Part shown: in pieces, positions 9,715 through 18,954 of the stretch
How positions within the stretch are numbered: position 1 is the stretch's first letter
Layout: each line of letters starts with the position of its first letter
Assembly: GCA_017853885.1 (NCBI GenBank)
Contig: JAFMIR010000008.1
Span: 1 to 64,000 of the forward strand
DNA length: 64,000 nt
Reading direction: 5' to 3'
From: Prosthecobacter sp.
Lineage (GTDB): Bacteria; Verrucomicrobiota; Verrucomicrobiia; Verrucomicrobiales; Verrucomicrobiaceae
Notes under the pieces: generated by a model
Database searches by the model: none
What the model saw: only the letters and a program-made list of their open reading frames with translations
What the model was told of the DNA's origin: nothing
Position numbers and translations under genes: made by a program

Positions 9715-9885
9715 TCAGTGCTTGGCCTCTTCCTTCTTGCCGTGGGAGCCGTCGTGATCAGAACCGTGGGCCTTGTGCATACCTTCGTGGAGGCCTTGGG
9801 TCTCTTTCCAAGAGTGCTTGTCACAGGAAACGGAAGCAAAAACAAAGGCGGCAGCGCCAAGCAAGATCGTAAGGGACTTCTTCAT
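9715..9885 (-). CDS. 56-residue His-rich lipoprotein (below ORF-track cutoff)
   Basis: This short gene is absent from the ORF track but reads cleanly from ATG (9883-9885) to TGA (9715-9717). It begins with a Lys-Lys-Ser signal peptide and ends it at VSC (C21), a plausible lipobox. The mature part is about 35 residues, very polar, with seven histidines in a pattern such as LHEGMHKAHGSDHDGSHG, and ends in KEEAKH. Histidine spacing suggests metal binding, which is inference only. It is immediately upstream of, and likely co-transcribed with, the C39-like peptidase lipoprotein. Confidence 0.75.
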   Translation of the reverse strand: MKKSLTILLGAAAFVFASVSCDKHSWKETQGLHEGMHKAHGSDHDGSHGKKEEAKH

Positions 9886-10052
9886 GGGTTATTTCAAGGT
9901 CGTTATTCTATCGCCAGAGTTTGATGGCGCAAATGGCATTTCAGCCCCCCCACCACCCGCGCATCGAGGGGCAACACACCAGAGAGCATGCTTAAGACTG
10001 AAAAAATATGCGAGACAAATCGCCGGATGCTAATCAGCGAGAGAAGGCGTTC

Positions 10053-11696
10053 ATGCGAATCTTCTGCTTCGACAAGCGCCCCTCCTGCTTCAAAATCTGC
10101 CGCATATTGAAGACCGAACGCTCCAGGCCCGATCTCGCCGCTCGACTGCACGACGTACCGCACGCCCCGGGTGTTTATGTGATGCGTGATCGCCTAGATC
10201 GAGTGATCTATGTGGGCAAGGCCCGCGACCTGAGAAAGCGTTTATCAAACTACTTCCTGCCCTCCGCCACCCGCAAAGCCGACCTCAAGACGCGGGCACT
10301 CATCGTCAGCATTTGGAGTTTTGACCTACATTTGCTGCGTAGCGAAACCGAGGCACTCCTGCTCGAAGGCAAGCTCATCAAAGAATTCCGTCCGCGCTAC
10401 AACATCAGCTTCCGCGATGACAAACGCTTCCTGCTCGTGCGGGTGCATTTCGGTGATGAGTTCCCTCGGTTGGGTCTCACACGGCTAAAGAAAGACGATG
10501 GTGCGAGCTACTATGGCCCCTTCGCACACTCTGGAGCCCTGCGCACGACTTTGAACTGGTTGAGCAAAAGCTTCGGTCTCCGTGCGTGCCGCCCTCTGCG
10601 CCCCGACGAGGCAGACTACAAGCATTGCAGCAACGACATCATTAAAAACTGCTGTGCTCCCTGTATCGGCCGGGTCAGTGCTGAGGAGTATCGACAGCGT
10701 GTGCGAAATGCATGCGAGTTTCTGCAAGGCAAATCAAAGGACTTGCTCGCCGCCTTAGAGGAGGAAATGCAAAAGGCAGCCGCAAGGCTCGACTTTGAAA
10801 AAGCCGCGGAGTTACGCGACATGCTCAAGGACATGCGGCAGACGACCGCGCCAGTTCGCCGATTCGAGCGGGGGGCGCGCGCCCGTGCTATGTCCACCAT
10901 CGACCCCATGGCTGATGTGCGTGAACTTCAGAACATCCTGCGTCTGGATTGCCCTCCTCTCGTCATGGAGTGCTTTGACATCGCGAACATCGGCACCGCG
11001 CACTGCGTTGCCAGCATGGTGCGATTCAAGGATGGCGTTCCCGACAACGCGAACTACCGCCGCTACCGTATCCGTGCTGTCAGTGGTCAAAATGACTTCA
11101 TCAGCATGGCAGAGGTCATTCGCCGTCGTTTCTCACGCATCCTGCTCGAAGGTGCGAAAGCTGATCCTGATGCCGAATTCAATCAGGAGGCTCCGCGCGA
11201 AGCGATGATGCGGCTGGCGGAGCGTGAGAAGCCGGAGTTGAAGGGGCAGAAGTTCGTGTCGCTGCCCGATTTGGTGATCGTGGATGGTGGCAAGGGCCAG
11301 CTCGGCATGGCGGTGAAGGAATTGCAGCAGCTCGGACTGCATGACTTGCCGATCATCGGTCTCGCGAAGGAAAACGAAGAGGTCTATCGCCCCGGCGAAA
11401 GTGAGCCAGTGATCATTCCGCATGATCGCGGCGCTTTGAAGCTGCTCCAGCGCATCCGCGACGAGGCACATCGCTGGGCAAACGGCTATCATCAACTGCT
11501 GCTGAACCGCCGCGTGGCCGAGAGCATCCTCGATGAATGCCCCGGCATTTCAAAAGCACGGAAAACGACGTTGTTGAAGCACTTTGGCTCCGTCGCCCGC
11601 CTACGGAAAGCCACGCCTGAACAGATCACCAAAGTGCCTGGCATCAGCCCGGCCTTGGCGCAGGAGATTCACGCCTTCTTGATCTCGCGGTCGTGA
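10053..11696 (+). CDS. uvrC: excinuclease ABC subunit C
   Basis: Dual-incision endonuclease of nucleotide excision repair. The start is set at ATG 10053 because AGAAGG sits 5 bases upstream; the track start at 10008 has no comparable site. The resulting 547 residues are somewhat short for UvrC. Domains in order are a GIY-YIG nuclease (PGVYVMRDRLDRVIYVGKA), a UVR motif (EEMQKAAARLDFEKAAELRD) that binds UvrB, an RNase H-like C-terminal nuclease (FDIANIGTAHCVASMV, then DLVIVDGGKGQLG) and a helix-hairpin-helix pair at the end (CPGISKARKTTLLKHFGS, VPGISPALAQEI). Confidence 0.95.
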   Translation: MRIFCFDKRPSCFKICRILKTERSRPDLAARLHDVPHAPGVYVMRDRLDRVIYVGKARDLRKRLSNYFLPSATRKADLKTRALIVSIWSFDLHLLRSETEALLLEGKLIKEFRPRYNISFRDDKRFLLVRVHFGDEFPRLGLTRLKKDDGASYYGPFAHSGALRTTLNWLSKSFGLRACRPLRPDEADYKHCSNDIIKNCCAPCIGRVSAEEYRQRVRNACEFLQGKSKDLLAALEEEMQKAAARLDFEKAAELRDMLKDMRQTTAPVRRFERGARARAMSTIDPMADVRELQNILRLDCPPLVMECFDIANIGTAHCVASMVRFKDGVPDNANYRRYRIRAVSGQNDFISMAEVIRRRFSRILLEGAKADPDAEFNQEAPREAMMRLAEREKPELKGQKFVSLPDLVIVDGGKGQLGMAVKELQQLGLHDLPIIGLAKENEEVYRPGESEPVIIPHDRGALKLLQRIRDEAHRWANGYHQLLLNRRVAESILDECPGISKARKTTLLKHFGSVARLRKATPEQITKVPGISPALAQEIHAFLISRS

Positions 11697-11733
11697 AGCG
11701 AGAGATGCTCATCGAACACACGTTTTTTCAATC

Positions 11734-12177
11734 ATGTCCCAACCGAAGCCCAAACCCATCGACCCCGCTGAAGTGCCATCCCTTGCCCGCGAGACCATGC
11801 AGCGGGCGAAGTTCCCCATCCTCGCCACTTGCGATGGTGACCAAGCTCGCGCGAGGCCTGTCTCACCAGTGCTCACAGATGGCTTTATCGTCTATGTGGC
11901 CAATCTGCGACGCTACAATAAGACCAAGGAGCTTGAGGCCAATCCGAAGGCCGAGCTTTGCTACACCGACGACGTTCACAACCAAGTGCGCATCACCGCA
12001 ACCGCCGAAATCGTAACCGACCGGCCACTGCTGGAGGAAATCTGGCAGTCTAATCCCCTGCTCCGCACCTACCTCGGCAGCCTCGAAAATCCCGAACTGA
12101 TCATCTATCGCTTCAAACCCAACTGCGTGCGTTACATGCGAGAATGGGCGCTGGAATATTTTGAACTGCCGCTTTGA
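11734..12177 (+). CDS. pyridoxamine 5'-phosphate oxidase-family FMN-binding protein
   Basis: A 147-residue protein of the split-barrel flavin-binding family. The N-terminal strand FPILATCDGDQARARPVSP and the later RRYNKTKELEANPKAELCYTDD are characteristic: such proteins bind FMN or a related cofactor, but only some are true PdxH enzymes. The substrate cannot be read from the sequence. It follows uvrC by 37 bases in the same direction and precedes the 1808-residue gene by 48 bases. Confidence 0.75.
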   Translation: MSQPKPKPIDPAEVPSLARETMQRAKFPILATCDGDQARARPVSPVLTDGFIVYVANLRRYNKTKELEANPKAELCYTDDVHNQVRITATAEIVTDRPLLEEIWQSNPLLRTYLGSLENPELIIYRFKPNCVRYMREWALEYFELPL

Positions 12178-12225
12178 TCGCGAGGCGGAAGGATACTGCG
12201 GCGCGGGGCGTTTTTCTCCTCACTC

Positions 12226-15200
12226 ATGAAACACGCCCTGCTCGCTCTTTTCTTCTTCAGCGGCCTCACCGCCTCCGCGGCCACCTTCCGCGCCGGAGTG
12301 GCCACGGTGGACGTTTCGCCCACAGAGTTCCCGCGGATCATCGCGGGCGGGTTTCTCGAAGGTCGGGGCGAAAAGCTCGCGGACAAACTCTTCGTGCGCA
12401 GTTTCGTGCTTGATGACGGCAAAATGAAGATTGCCTTCGCCATCGTGGACACGTGCATGATGGAGCAGTCGCTCATTGATGAGGCCAAAGGCATCGCGGC
12501 GAAGCAGTGCGGCATCCCGGTGGATCGCATGATGGTCAGCGCCACGCACACGCACTCCGCCCCGGCGGCGATGGGCTGCCTCGGCACGCGGAAGGACACC
12601 GTGTATGCGAAATTCCTCACGCCGAAGATCGCCGAGGCCATCGTGACGGCGAATGCGGCACTGCAACCGGCGCGCATCGGCTGGGGCTCGTTCGACGACT
12701 GGGAGCACACGCACAACCGCCGCTGGATTCGCCTGCCGGGCAAGGAAGTCGTCGATCCCTTCGGCCAGCCCACAGGCCGCGCGAACATGCATCCAGGCTA
12801 CCTCAGCAAGGACGTCGTCGGCCCCAGCGGCCCGGTGGACCCGCAGCTCAGCGTCATCGCGCTGCAAACGCTCGATGGCAAACCGCTCGGCGTGCTCGCG
12901 AACTACTCGCAACACTACTTTGGCACCGGCCCGATCTCAGCCGACTACTTCGGCCTCTTCTGCAAACACCTCGCCGCGAAACTGGGCCAGCAGGGCGATG
13001 GCAACGGCCCCTTCGTCTGCGCCATGAGCCAGGGCACCAGCGGTGACCAGATGTGGATGGACTACGGCGCGGAGAAAAAGACGATCACCATCGACACCTA
13101 CGCCTCCGAGGTCGCCGACAGCGCCATGAAGGCCCTGCAAACCGTGAAGTATGTCGATCACGCCCCGCTCGGCATGATCGAGAAGACGCTGGAGCTCAAG
13201 TATCGCGTCCCCGACGAAAAACGCCTCGCTTGGGCCCGCCCCATCGCCGCGAAGATCGACAACGACGTACCGAAGAGCAAAGAGGAAGTGTATGCGAGAG
13301 AAGCGCTGATTTTGCATGAGCGGCAAAAGACCAGCGTGAAGCTCCAAGCCATCCGCATCGGCGATCTGAGCATCGCCACGCTGCCGAACGAGGTATATGC
13401 GATCACGGGATTGAAGCTGCGGGAGTGGGCGCCCTTCAAAATGCATTTCAACATTGAACTGGCGAATGGAGCCGAAGGTTACATTCCGCCATACAACCAG
13501 CACGAATTGGGAGGCTACACGACTTGGCCCGCAAGAACAGCCGGTTTAGAGGAAGGGGCGGAAGGATTGATTTTTAGCGCATTGTTTGCCTCGTGTTTTG
13601 AACTGGCTGGCAAACCCAAACAGCTTCCTAGTCACGAGAACGGGCAATACGCCGAGGAAGTGCTGCGTTCTGAACCCGCCAAATATGCTCGCCTGGAAAA
13701 TGAGGGAGGATGTCAGCTGGCGGAAAGAACTCCGCGCCCCAGTGGTGCCGTCATGGCTGATGGCGGCTTCGCCACCTACCTGCCTGGGCCGGGCAGCGGT
13801 CTTGGGTATGGAGACGAGTCGGCCCTCAAATCCTCTGCTTTTTCGGGGCCACACCAGATCAATCGCTGCATCCACATTGCTGGCGGGCATCTGGGCACAT
13901 TCTTGAAGAATACAGAGAGAAAGTTGATCAACGGCAATTGGCAGACGGTGGAGATCACACCTCCCACATCCATCGCCCTCTGGTTCTGGCTCGGGCATGA
14001 GAGCGGCGCAAGTGACCGCACAGGCGAGCTGATCAACGCGCTGGGCGTCAGTCTGAAGGCGCATCAGGACGCTCAGCATCGTGTGAGACTCATGTTGGGC
14101 AGCGAGGTGACGAAAGAAGAGCTGTTCGCGGATGACTGGCACTTCGCCGTGCTCATCCGCGACGGTGAAAACGTGCGGGTGCATCTTGATGGCAGTGAAA
14201 AGCCTGTTTTGATTGGGAAAGCTGGGAAAACTGAGGATGAGGTACTTTTCGGGAAAGGACTCGAAGGACGGCTCGATGAGATCACGATCTGGAAGCGGGC
14301 GATTGAGCCATCTTTGATCACGAAGCTCTGGAACATCTCGAAAGTGGGCGAGGAGAATGCACAGCGGGCAGTCAGGCGGACGGAGCGGAAGAAGCGAATG
14401 CAGGCGCATAGCTCGATCTTGCTGAAGGCGCATGAAAACTGGTCCGCGTCGATGCGCTTCAAGAACACGAAGGCCAACAACGTCAGCGCCGTGACCGCCT
14501 ACCTCATCTCACGCGGACCGAAGGGCGATCATCAAGCGCCGGGCGATCACCTCGGCATTGGCGGGAGCTACAAGGATTCGTCGCCGGGCCGGTTGTTCGT
14601 CTTCAATGGCAATGCCGCCTCGCAAATCGTGCGCGGCACGACGGTCATCGAGCCGGGCACGTGGAATGACGTGAAGCTGGAGCGCCTCGGCCCTCGCGTG
14701 AAGGTCACGCTCAATGGCAAGGTGGAGATCGACGCCGAACTGCCCGTGACCGCGCCCGGCGCGAAGGAATTGTTCTTCGGCAAGCGCTGCGATGACTTCG
14801 CGCCGCTGGAAGGTGCGTTTGAAAAGGTCGAGGTGGCCGGTTTGGAAAAACCCGCCTCACCTGCGCCCGCACCGAAGATCGAACTGGCTTCCCAACCCCT
14901 CTCTCCCGAAGAATCCGCGAAGAAGTGGCATGTGCGCGACGGTTACCGCATCGAGCTCGTCGCGGCGGAGCCGGTGGTGCTCGATCCGGTCGCGTTTGAT
15001 TGGGATGAGCAGGGCCGACTGTGGGTCATCGAGATGGCGGACTACCCGCTCGGCATGGATGGCAACGGCAAGGTCGGCGGACGTGTCGTGCGGCTGGAGG
15101 ACACGGATCGCGACGGTCGCTACGACAAGCGCCACGTCATCGTCAGCGATTTGAGCTATCCCACCGGCATCTTGACCTGGCGTGAAGGCGTCATCGTCAC

Positions 15201-17652
15201 CGCCGCACCGGACATCTTTTTCATTTCGCCGGATGGCACGAAAAAAATGCTCTACACCGGCTTCAGCACCGGCAACCAGCAGCTCCGCGTGAACGGCCTG
15301 CGCTGGGGCATGGACGGCTGGGTGTATTGCGCCGCGGGTGCGCATCACGGCGGCTACAACAAAGGCACGCAAATCGAGTGCAAGATCACCGGCGATAAGA
15401 TCGACCTTGGCAGCCGGGATTTCCGCTTCAAGCCGGACACCGGCGAGTTCGATCCGCAGACCGGCCCTTCGCAGTTCGGCCGCGCCCGCGATGACTGGGG
15501 CCAATGGTTCGGCGTGCAGAACAGTTTCCCGCTCTGGCACTACGTCCTGCAGGATCACTACCTACGCCGCAATCCGCACGTCATCCCTCCGGACCCGATC
15601 CATCAGCTCTTCCCGCGGAATCCGCCCGTGTATCCCGCCAGCAGCATGGAGAAGCGCTTCCACAGCTTCGACCAGGCCGGGCGCTTCACCAGCGCCTGCG
15701 GCATCGAGGTGTATCGCGATGTGAAGCTCTTCAACGACAGCAAAACGCACGCCTTCACCTGCGAGCCCTTCCACAACGTCGTGCAGCATCACCTCCTCGA
15801 AGACGAAGGCGTCACCTTCAAAGCCGTGCGCGATCCCGCCGAGTCCAAGATGGACTTCCTCGCCAGCGAAGACCGCTGGTGCCGCCCCGTCATGGTCCGC
15901 ACCGGCCCGGATGGCGCTTTGTGGATCGCCGACATGTATCGCTACATGATCGAGCACCCGCAGTGGCTGCCGCAGAACGGCAAAGAGGAGCTTCTGCCGC
16001 ATTACCGCGAAGGAGACGACAAGGGGCGGATTTGGCGAGTGGTGTCTGACTTCATGATAAAGGCCGAGAAGCACAAGGATGACGGCGGAGAGATCAAATT
16101 CACCAAATGGACCGAAAGGCGCAAAGGTTGGTCGAATGAGCTCAATGGCTGGCTCAGGGACAAAGCTCAGATGCTGACCTCACAAGGCGAAGAGATTGCG
16201 AATCAGGCGCATGGTGATGCCGCCATCGCTCAACTCACATGGACAGCGTTGCAGAAAGGCAAGTTAACGAATGAGATGTGCCTCAAGCTTCTGGAGCTCA
16301 AATCTCCACGTGTTCGCGAACAAGCCCTGAAAATGACCGAAAAGCTCGAATGGAAGGTCAACGAAGCGTCCGCACTCCAAAAAGCATTCACGAACCTCGT
16401 GAACGACAAGGACGCCAAAGTGCGCCTTCAGCTAGCCTGCACGCTGGGTGAATTGAAGTTCGACTGGGCAGGAGATTTGCTCGCGGAGTTGCTGGATGCC
16501 GCTCCTGCGGATTCTCCGCTGCAAGGCGCGGCTTTGAGTTCGGTGTTACCGCATCTGGAGAGAGTTTGTACCGCTTTTCCGGAAGGGGGAGAGCCGGAGA
16601 ACAACAAAGCCATCGGAATGCTCTTCCGCTGTGCTTTGGCGACAAAAAACGAAAAGGCTATTTCGGCTCTGCTCTCACAGGTTGAGGCCAAAATGCACTT
16701 TGAGGAGCTTCTGGCCGTTTTGGATGAGAAAAACCTCTCGCTGGCCGCTTTCGCGAAACAGGTCACGGATGCCAAGGCGCGTGAAGCGGTCGAAAAAATG
16801 GCCGCGAGGCTGCAACAGGCAGCCGACTCCATTCAAACGGCTCCGACGATGGAATCGCTGGCCTTGCTGGCCTCGGATCGCGAGCATCGGGAACGGGTGA
16901 AGGCGCTCCTGCCGGAGCTTTGGGCGAAAAAGGGCAACGCAGAGGTGCTGCGGCTTGTCTCGAAGCTGCAACCGCAGGGCGGCGAGCAGTTTTTGCTCGA
17001 AGGCTGGGACCAGCGCACACCGGTGCTGCGCGTGCAGATCCTCGAAACACTGCTCTCGAACGACGCATGGACGCTGGCGCTGCTGAAACGGCCCGAAGCC
17101 AAATCCGCCGACGCGGCGACGCGGGCGCGGCTGATGAAGCATCCGAAGAAAAACATCGCCAGCCTCGCGGAGAAAGTCTTCGCGGACTCCACGAGCGCCA
17201 ATCGGGCGGCGGTGGTGGAGAAGTTCAAACCAGCGCTGAAGCTGCAAGGCGATGCAGCACGCGGGAAGACCGTTTTCGCGAGTGTGTGCATCAGTTGCCA
17301 CAAACTCGACGGCGTGGGCCTCGAACTCGGCCCGGACCTGCGCAGCGTGGCGCAGCACGACGCCGAAAAGCTCCTCAACTCCATCCTCGACCCCAGCGCC
17401 ATCATCGAGCCCGGCTTCATGGCCTACCACTGCACCCTGAAGAGCGGCGAGCAGCTCTACGGCGTCATCGCCACCGAAACGAGTGCGAGCTTGACGCTGA
17501 AAATGGCCGGGAACATCACAAAATCATTCCTGCGCAGCGATGTTACGTCGTTAAAGAGCGCTGGCATTTCTTTGATGCCAGAAGGGCTCGAAGCCACCAT
17601 GAATGCGCAGTCAATGTCTGATCTAATTGCTTACTTGAAGCAGTCTAGGTAA
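12226..17652 (+). CDS. giant exported ceramidase-like / LamG / PVC dehydrogenase / cytochrome c fusion
   Basis: A secreted 1808-residue protein (signal peptide MKHALLALFFFSGLTASAA) with at least five parts. Residues 25-440 resemble the neutral ceramidase N-terminal domain, with SATHTHSAP at about 105-113 supplying candidate metal ligands. Two LamG/concanavalin-like regions follow (about 540-700 and 720-870). Residues about 905-1290 are the PVC-type membrane-bound dehydrogenase propeller (LVAAEPVVLDPVAFDWDEQGRLW). Helical HEAT-like repeats occupy about 1350-1640. A C-terminal haem-binding domain carries CISCH at 1688-1692. Each module is known in Planctomycetes/Verrucomicrobia; the combined substrate (probably a glycan or lipid-linked sugar oxidised outside the cytoplasm) is inference. 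Confidence 0.85.
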   Translation: MKHALLALFFFSGLTASAATFRAGVATVDVSPTEFPRIIAGGFLEGRGEKLADKLFVRSFVLDDGKMKIAFAIVDTCMMEQSLIDEAKGIAAKQCGIPVDRMMVSATHTHSAPAAMGCLGTRKDTVYAKFLTPKIAEAIVTANAALQPARIGWGSFDDWEHTHNRRWIRLPGKEVVDPFGQPTGRANMHPGYLSKDVVGPSGPVDPQLSVIALQTLDGKPLGVLANYSQHYFGTGPISADYFGLFCKHLAAKLGQQGDGNGPFVCAMSQGTSGDQMWMDYGAEKKTITIDTYASEVADSAMKALQTVKYVDHAPLGMIEKTLELKYRVPDEKRLAWARPIAAKIDNDVPKSKEEVYAREALILHERQKTSVKLQAIRIGDLSIATLPNEVYAITGLKLREWAPFKMHFNIELANGAEGYIPPYNQHELGGYTTWPARTAGLEEGAEGLIFSALFASCFELAGKPKQLPSHENGQYAEEVLRSEPAKYARLENEGGCQLAERTPRPSGAVMADGGFATYLPGPGSGLGYGDESALKSSAFSGPHQINRCIHIAGGHLGTFLKNTERKLINGNWQTVEITPPTSIALWFWLGHESGASDRTGELINALGVSLKAHQDAQHRVRLMLGSEVTKEELFADDWHFAVLIRDGENVRVHLDGSEKPVLIGKAGKTEDEVLFGKGLEGRLDEITIWKRAIEPSLITKLWNISKVGEENAQRAVRRTERKKRMQAHSSILLKAHENWSASMRFKNTKANNVSAVTAYLISRGPKGDHQAPGDHLGIGGSYKDSSPGRLFVFNGNAASQIVRGTTVIEPGTWNDVKLERLGPRVKVTLNGKVEIDAELPVTAPGAKELFFGKRCDDFAPLEGAFEKVEVAGLEKPASPAPAPKIELASQPLSPEESAKKWHVRDGYRIELVAAEPVVLDPVAFDWDEQGRLWVIEMADYPLGMDGNGKVGGRVVRLEDTDRDGRYDKRHVIVSDLSYPTGILTWREGVIVTAAPDIFFISPDGTKKMLYTGFSTGNQQLRVNGLRWGMDGWVYCAAGAHHGGYNKGTQIECKITGDKIDLGSRDFRFKPDTGEFDPQTGPSQFGRARDDWGQWFGVQNSFPLWHYVLQDHYLRRNPHVIPPDPIHQLFPRNPPVYPASSMEKRFHSFDQAGRFTSACGIEVYRDVKLFNDSKTHAFTCEPFHNVVQHHLLEDEGVTFKAVRDPAESKMDFLASEDRWCRPVMVRTGPDGALWIADMYRYMIEHPQWLPQNGKEELLPHYREGDDKGRIWRVVSDFMIKAEKHKDDGGEIKFTKWTERRKGWSNELNGWLRDKAQMLTSQGEEIANQAHGDAAIAQLTWTALQKGKLTNEMCLKLLELKSPRVREQALKMTEKLEWKVNEASALQKAFTNLVNDKDAKVRLQLACTLGELKFDWAGDLLAELLDAAPADSPLQGAALSSVLPHLERVCTAFPEGGEPENNKAIGMLFRCALATKNEKAISALLSQVEAKMHFEELLAVLDEKNLSLAAFAKQVTDAKAREAVEKMAARLQQAADSIQTAPTMESLALLASDREHRERVKALLPELWAKKGNAEVLRLVSKLQPQGGEQFLLEGWDQRTPVLRVQILETLLSNDAWTLALLKRPEAKSADAATRARLMKHPKKNIASLAEKVFADSTSANRAAVVEKFKPALKLQGDAARGKTVFASVCISCHKLDGVGLELGPDLRSVAQHDAEKLLNSILDPSAIIEPGFMAYHCTLKSGEQLYGVIATETSASLTLKMAGNITKSFLRSDVTSLKSAGISLMPEGLEATMNAQSMSDLIAYLKQSR

Positions 17653-17795
17653 TTGTTTTGAGCTCATTTGATAAAATTTTCTGAATGCGAAAATCTTTAT
17701 CCAGCCTCATGCGTTCTCGAGAATAACCCTCAGTAGTATAGACGCACTAAACCATGCGATGAACATGGCTAATTTGTTACGCTGAGACGAAAAAA

Positions 17796-18827
17796 TTAGA
17801 TGGTGCCGAAAATTGTTCTACCCGTGCTAAGTAGATCGTTGCAGGCTTCCTTCATTCGGTCGCAAAGACCTTGTTCACCCTTTTTCAGGTAAGATCGGGG
17901 ATCATAGGCTTTTTTGTCACCGATCTCACCATCGATTTTGAGAACGCCGTCATAGTTTTTCATCACATGTCCCACAATCGGACGCGTGAAAGCATATTGC
18001 GTATCGGTATCAATATTCATCTTCACAACGCCGTAGCCTAGCGTTTCACGAATCTCTTCGAGAGGAGTGCCAGAACCGCCGTGGAAAACGAGGTCCATCT
18101 CAGCAGATACACCGTGCTTATCCATCACCGCTTTCTGGCCATCGCGAAGGATGGTAGGCTTGAGCTTGACAGCGCCAGGCTTGTAGGAGCCGTGAACGTT
18201 GCCAAAGGTGGCGGCGAACATGAAGCGTCCGATACCGTTGAGAGCTTCGTAAACAGCAACCATGTCCTCAGGGGTGGTGTAAAGCTTATCATTGGCCACG
18301 CCAGAAGTGTCGTGGCCATCCTCCTCACCACCTACCACGCCAGCCTCTACCTCAAGGATGATGTCGAGTAAGGCGCATTGCTTGAGGAGTTCTTTGGAGG
18401 CCTTGATGTTCTCATCAAGGCTGAGTTCGGATCCGTCAAACATGTGGGAGTTGAACAGATTGCCCTTGCCAGCATCGCGGCGAGCTTTCGTGGCAGCAAG
18501 AAGAGGCTTCAGGAACTTCTCGACGTTCTTGGGGTGGCAGTGATCGGTGTGAAGAGCAACAAATATGTCGTATTTAGCAGCGAGGATGTGGACGGCCTCG
18601 GCCAGCACTATGGCTCCGAGGGCCATGTCTTTGACGGCGGTGCCAGAAGCAAACTCTCCACCACCTGTCGAAACCTGAATAATGCCGTCAGATTTGCTCT
18701 CAGCGAAGGCTTTCAATGCCCCATTGATAGTGGGCAAAGAAGTAACGTTGATGGCTGGATAGGCATAACCACCCTTTTGGGCGGCGTCCAGCATGGCACG
18801 ATATTGAGCAGGATTGGCGACGGGCAT
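17796..18827 (-). CDS. fba: class II fructose-bisphosphate aldolase
   Basis: Zinc-dependent aldolase that splits fructose 1,6-bisphosphate into two triose phosphates in glycolysis and reverses this in gluconeogenesis. The metal-site region HTDHCHPKN and the EVEAGVVGGEEDGHD segment are class II signatures, and HGGSGTPLEEIRE with VVKMNIDTDTQYAF forms the phosphate site. The length (343 residues) fits the longer class IIA type, like E. coli FbaA. It is a single gene. Just upstream of its start are three tandem 7-base units GATTCT(G/A/T) at 18835-18855, significance unknown. Confidence 0.95.
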   Translation of the reverse strand: MPVANPAQYRAMLDAAQKGGYAYPAINVTSLPTINGALKAFAESKSDGIIQVSTGGGEFASGTAVKDMALGAIVLAEAVHILAAKYDIFVALHTDHCHPKNVEKFLKPLLAATKARRDAGKGNLFNSHMFDGSELSLDENIKASKELLKQCALLDIILEVEAGVVGGEEDGHDTSGVANDKLYTTPEDMVAVYEALNGIGRFMFAATFGNVHGSYKPGAVKLKPTILRDGQKAVMDKHGVSAEMDLVFHGGSGTPLEEIRETLGYGVVKMNIDTDTQYAFTRPIVGHVMKNYDGVLKIDGEIGDKKAYDPRSYLKKGEQGLCDRMKEACNDLLSTGRTIFGTI

Positions 18828-18954
18828 CTTCTTAGATTCTGGATTCTAGATTCTTGGTTCCTGTTTGGGTAGCGATTGATTTCATGAAACAGCAACCATC
18901 ATTCATGAATCTAACATTTTCAAAGCAATGAGCGGGCCAGCAATGAAGTGTCTT

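Noticed and set aside
18835-18855. Three tandem GATTCT(N) units before fba
   Set aside because: Only 21 bases with no downstream structure; probably chance or a minor leader feature, not reported as a repeat family.
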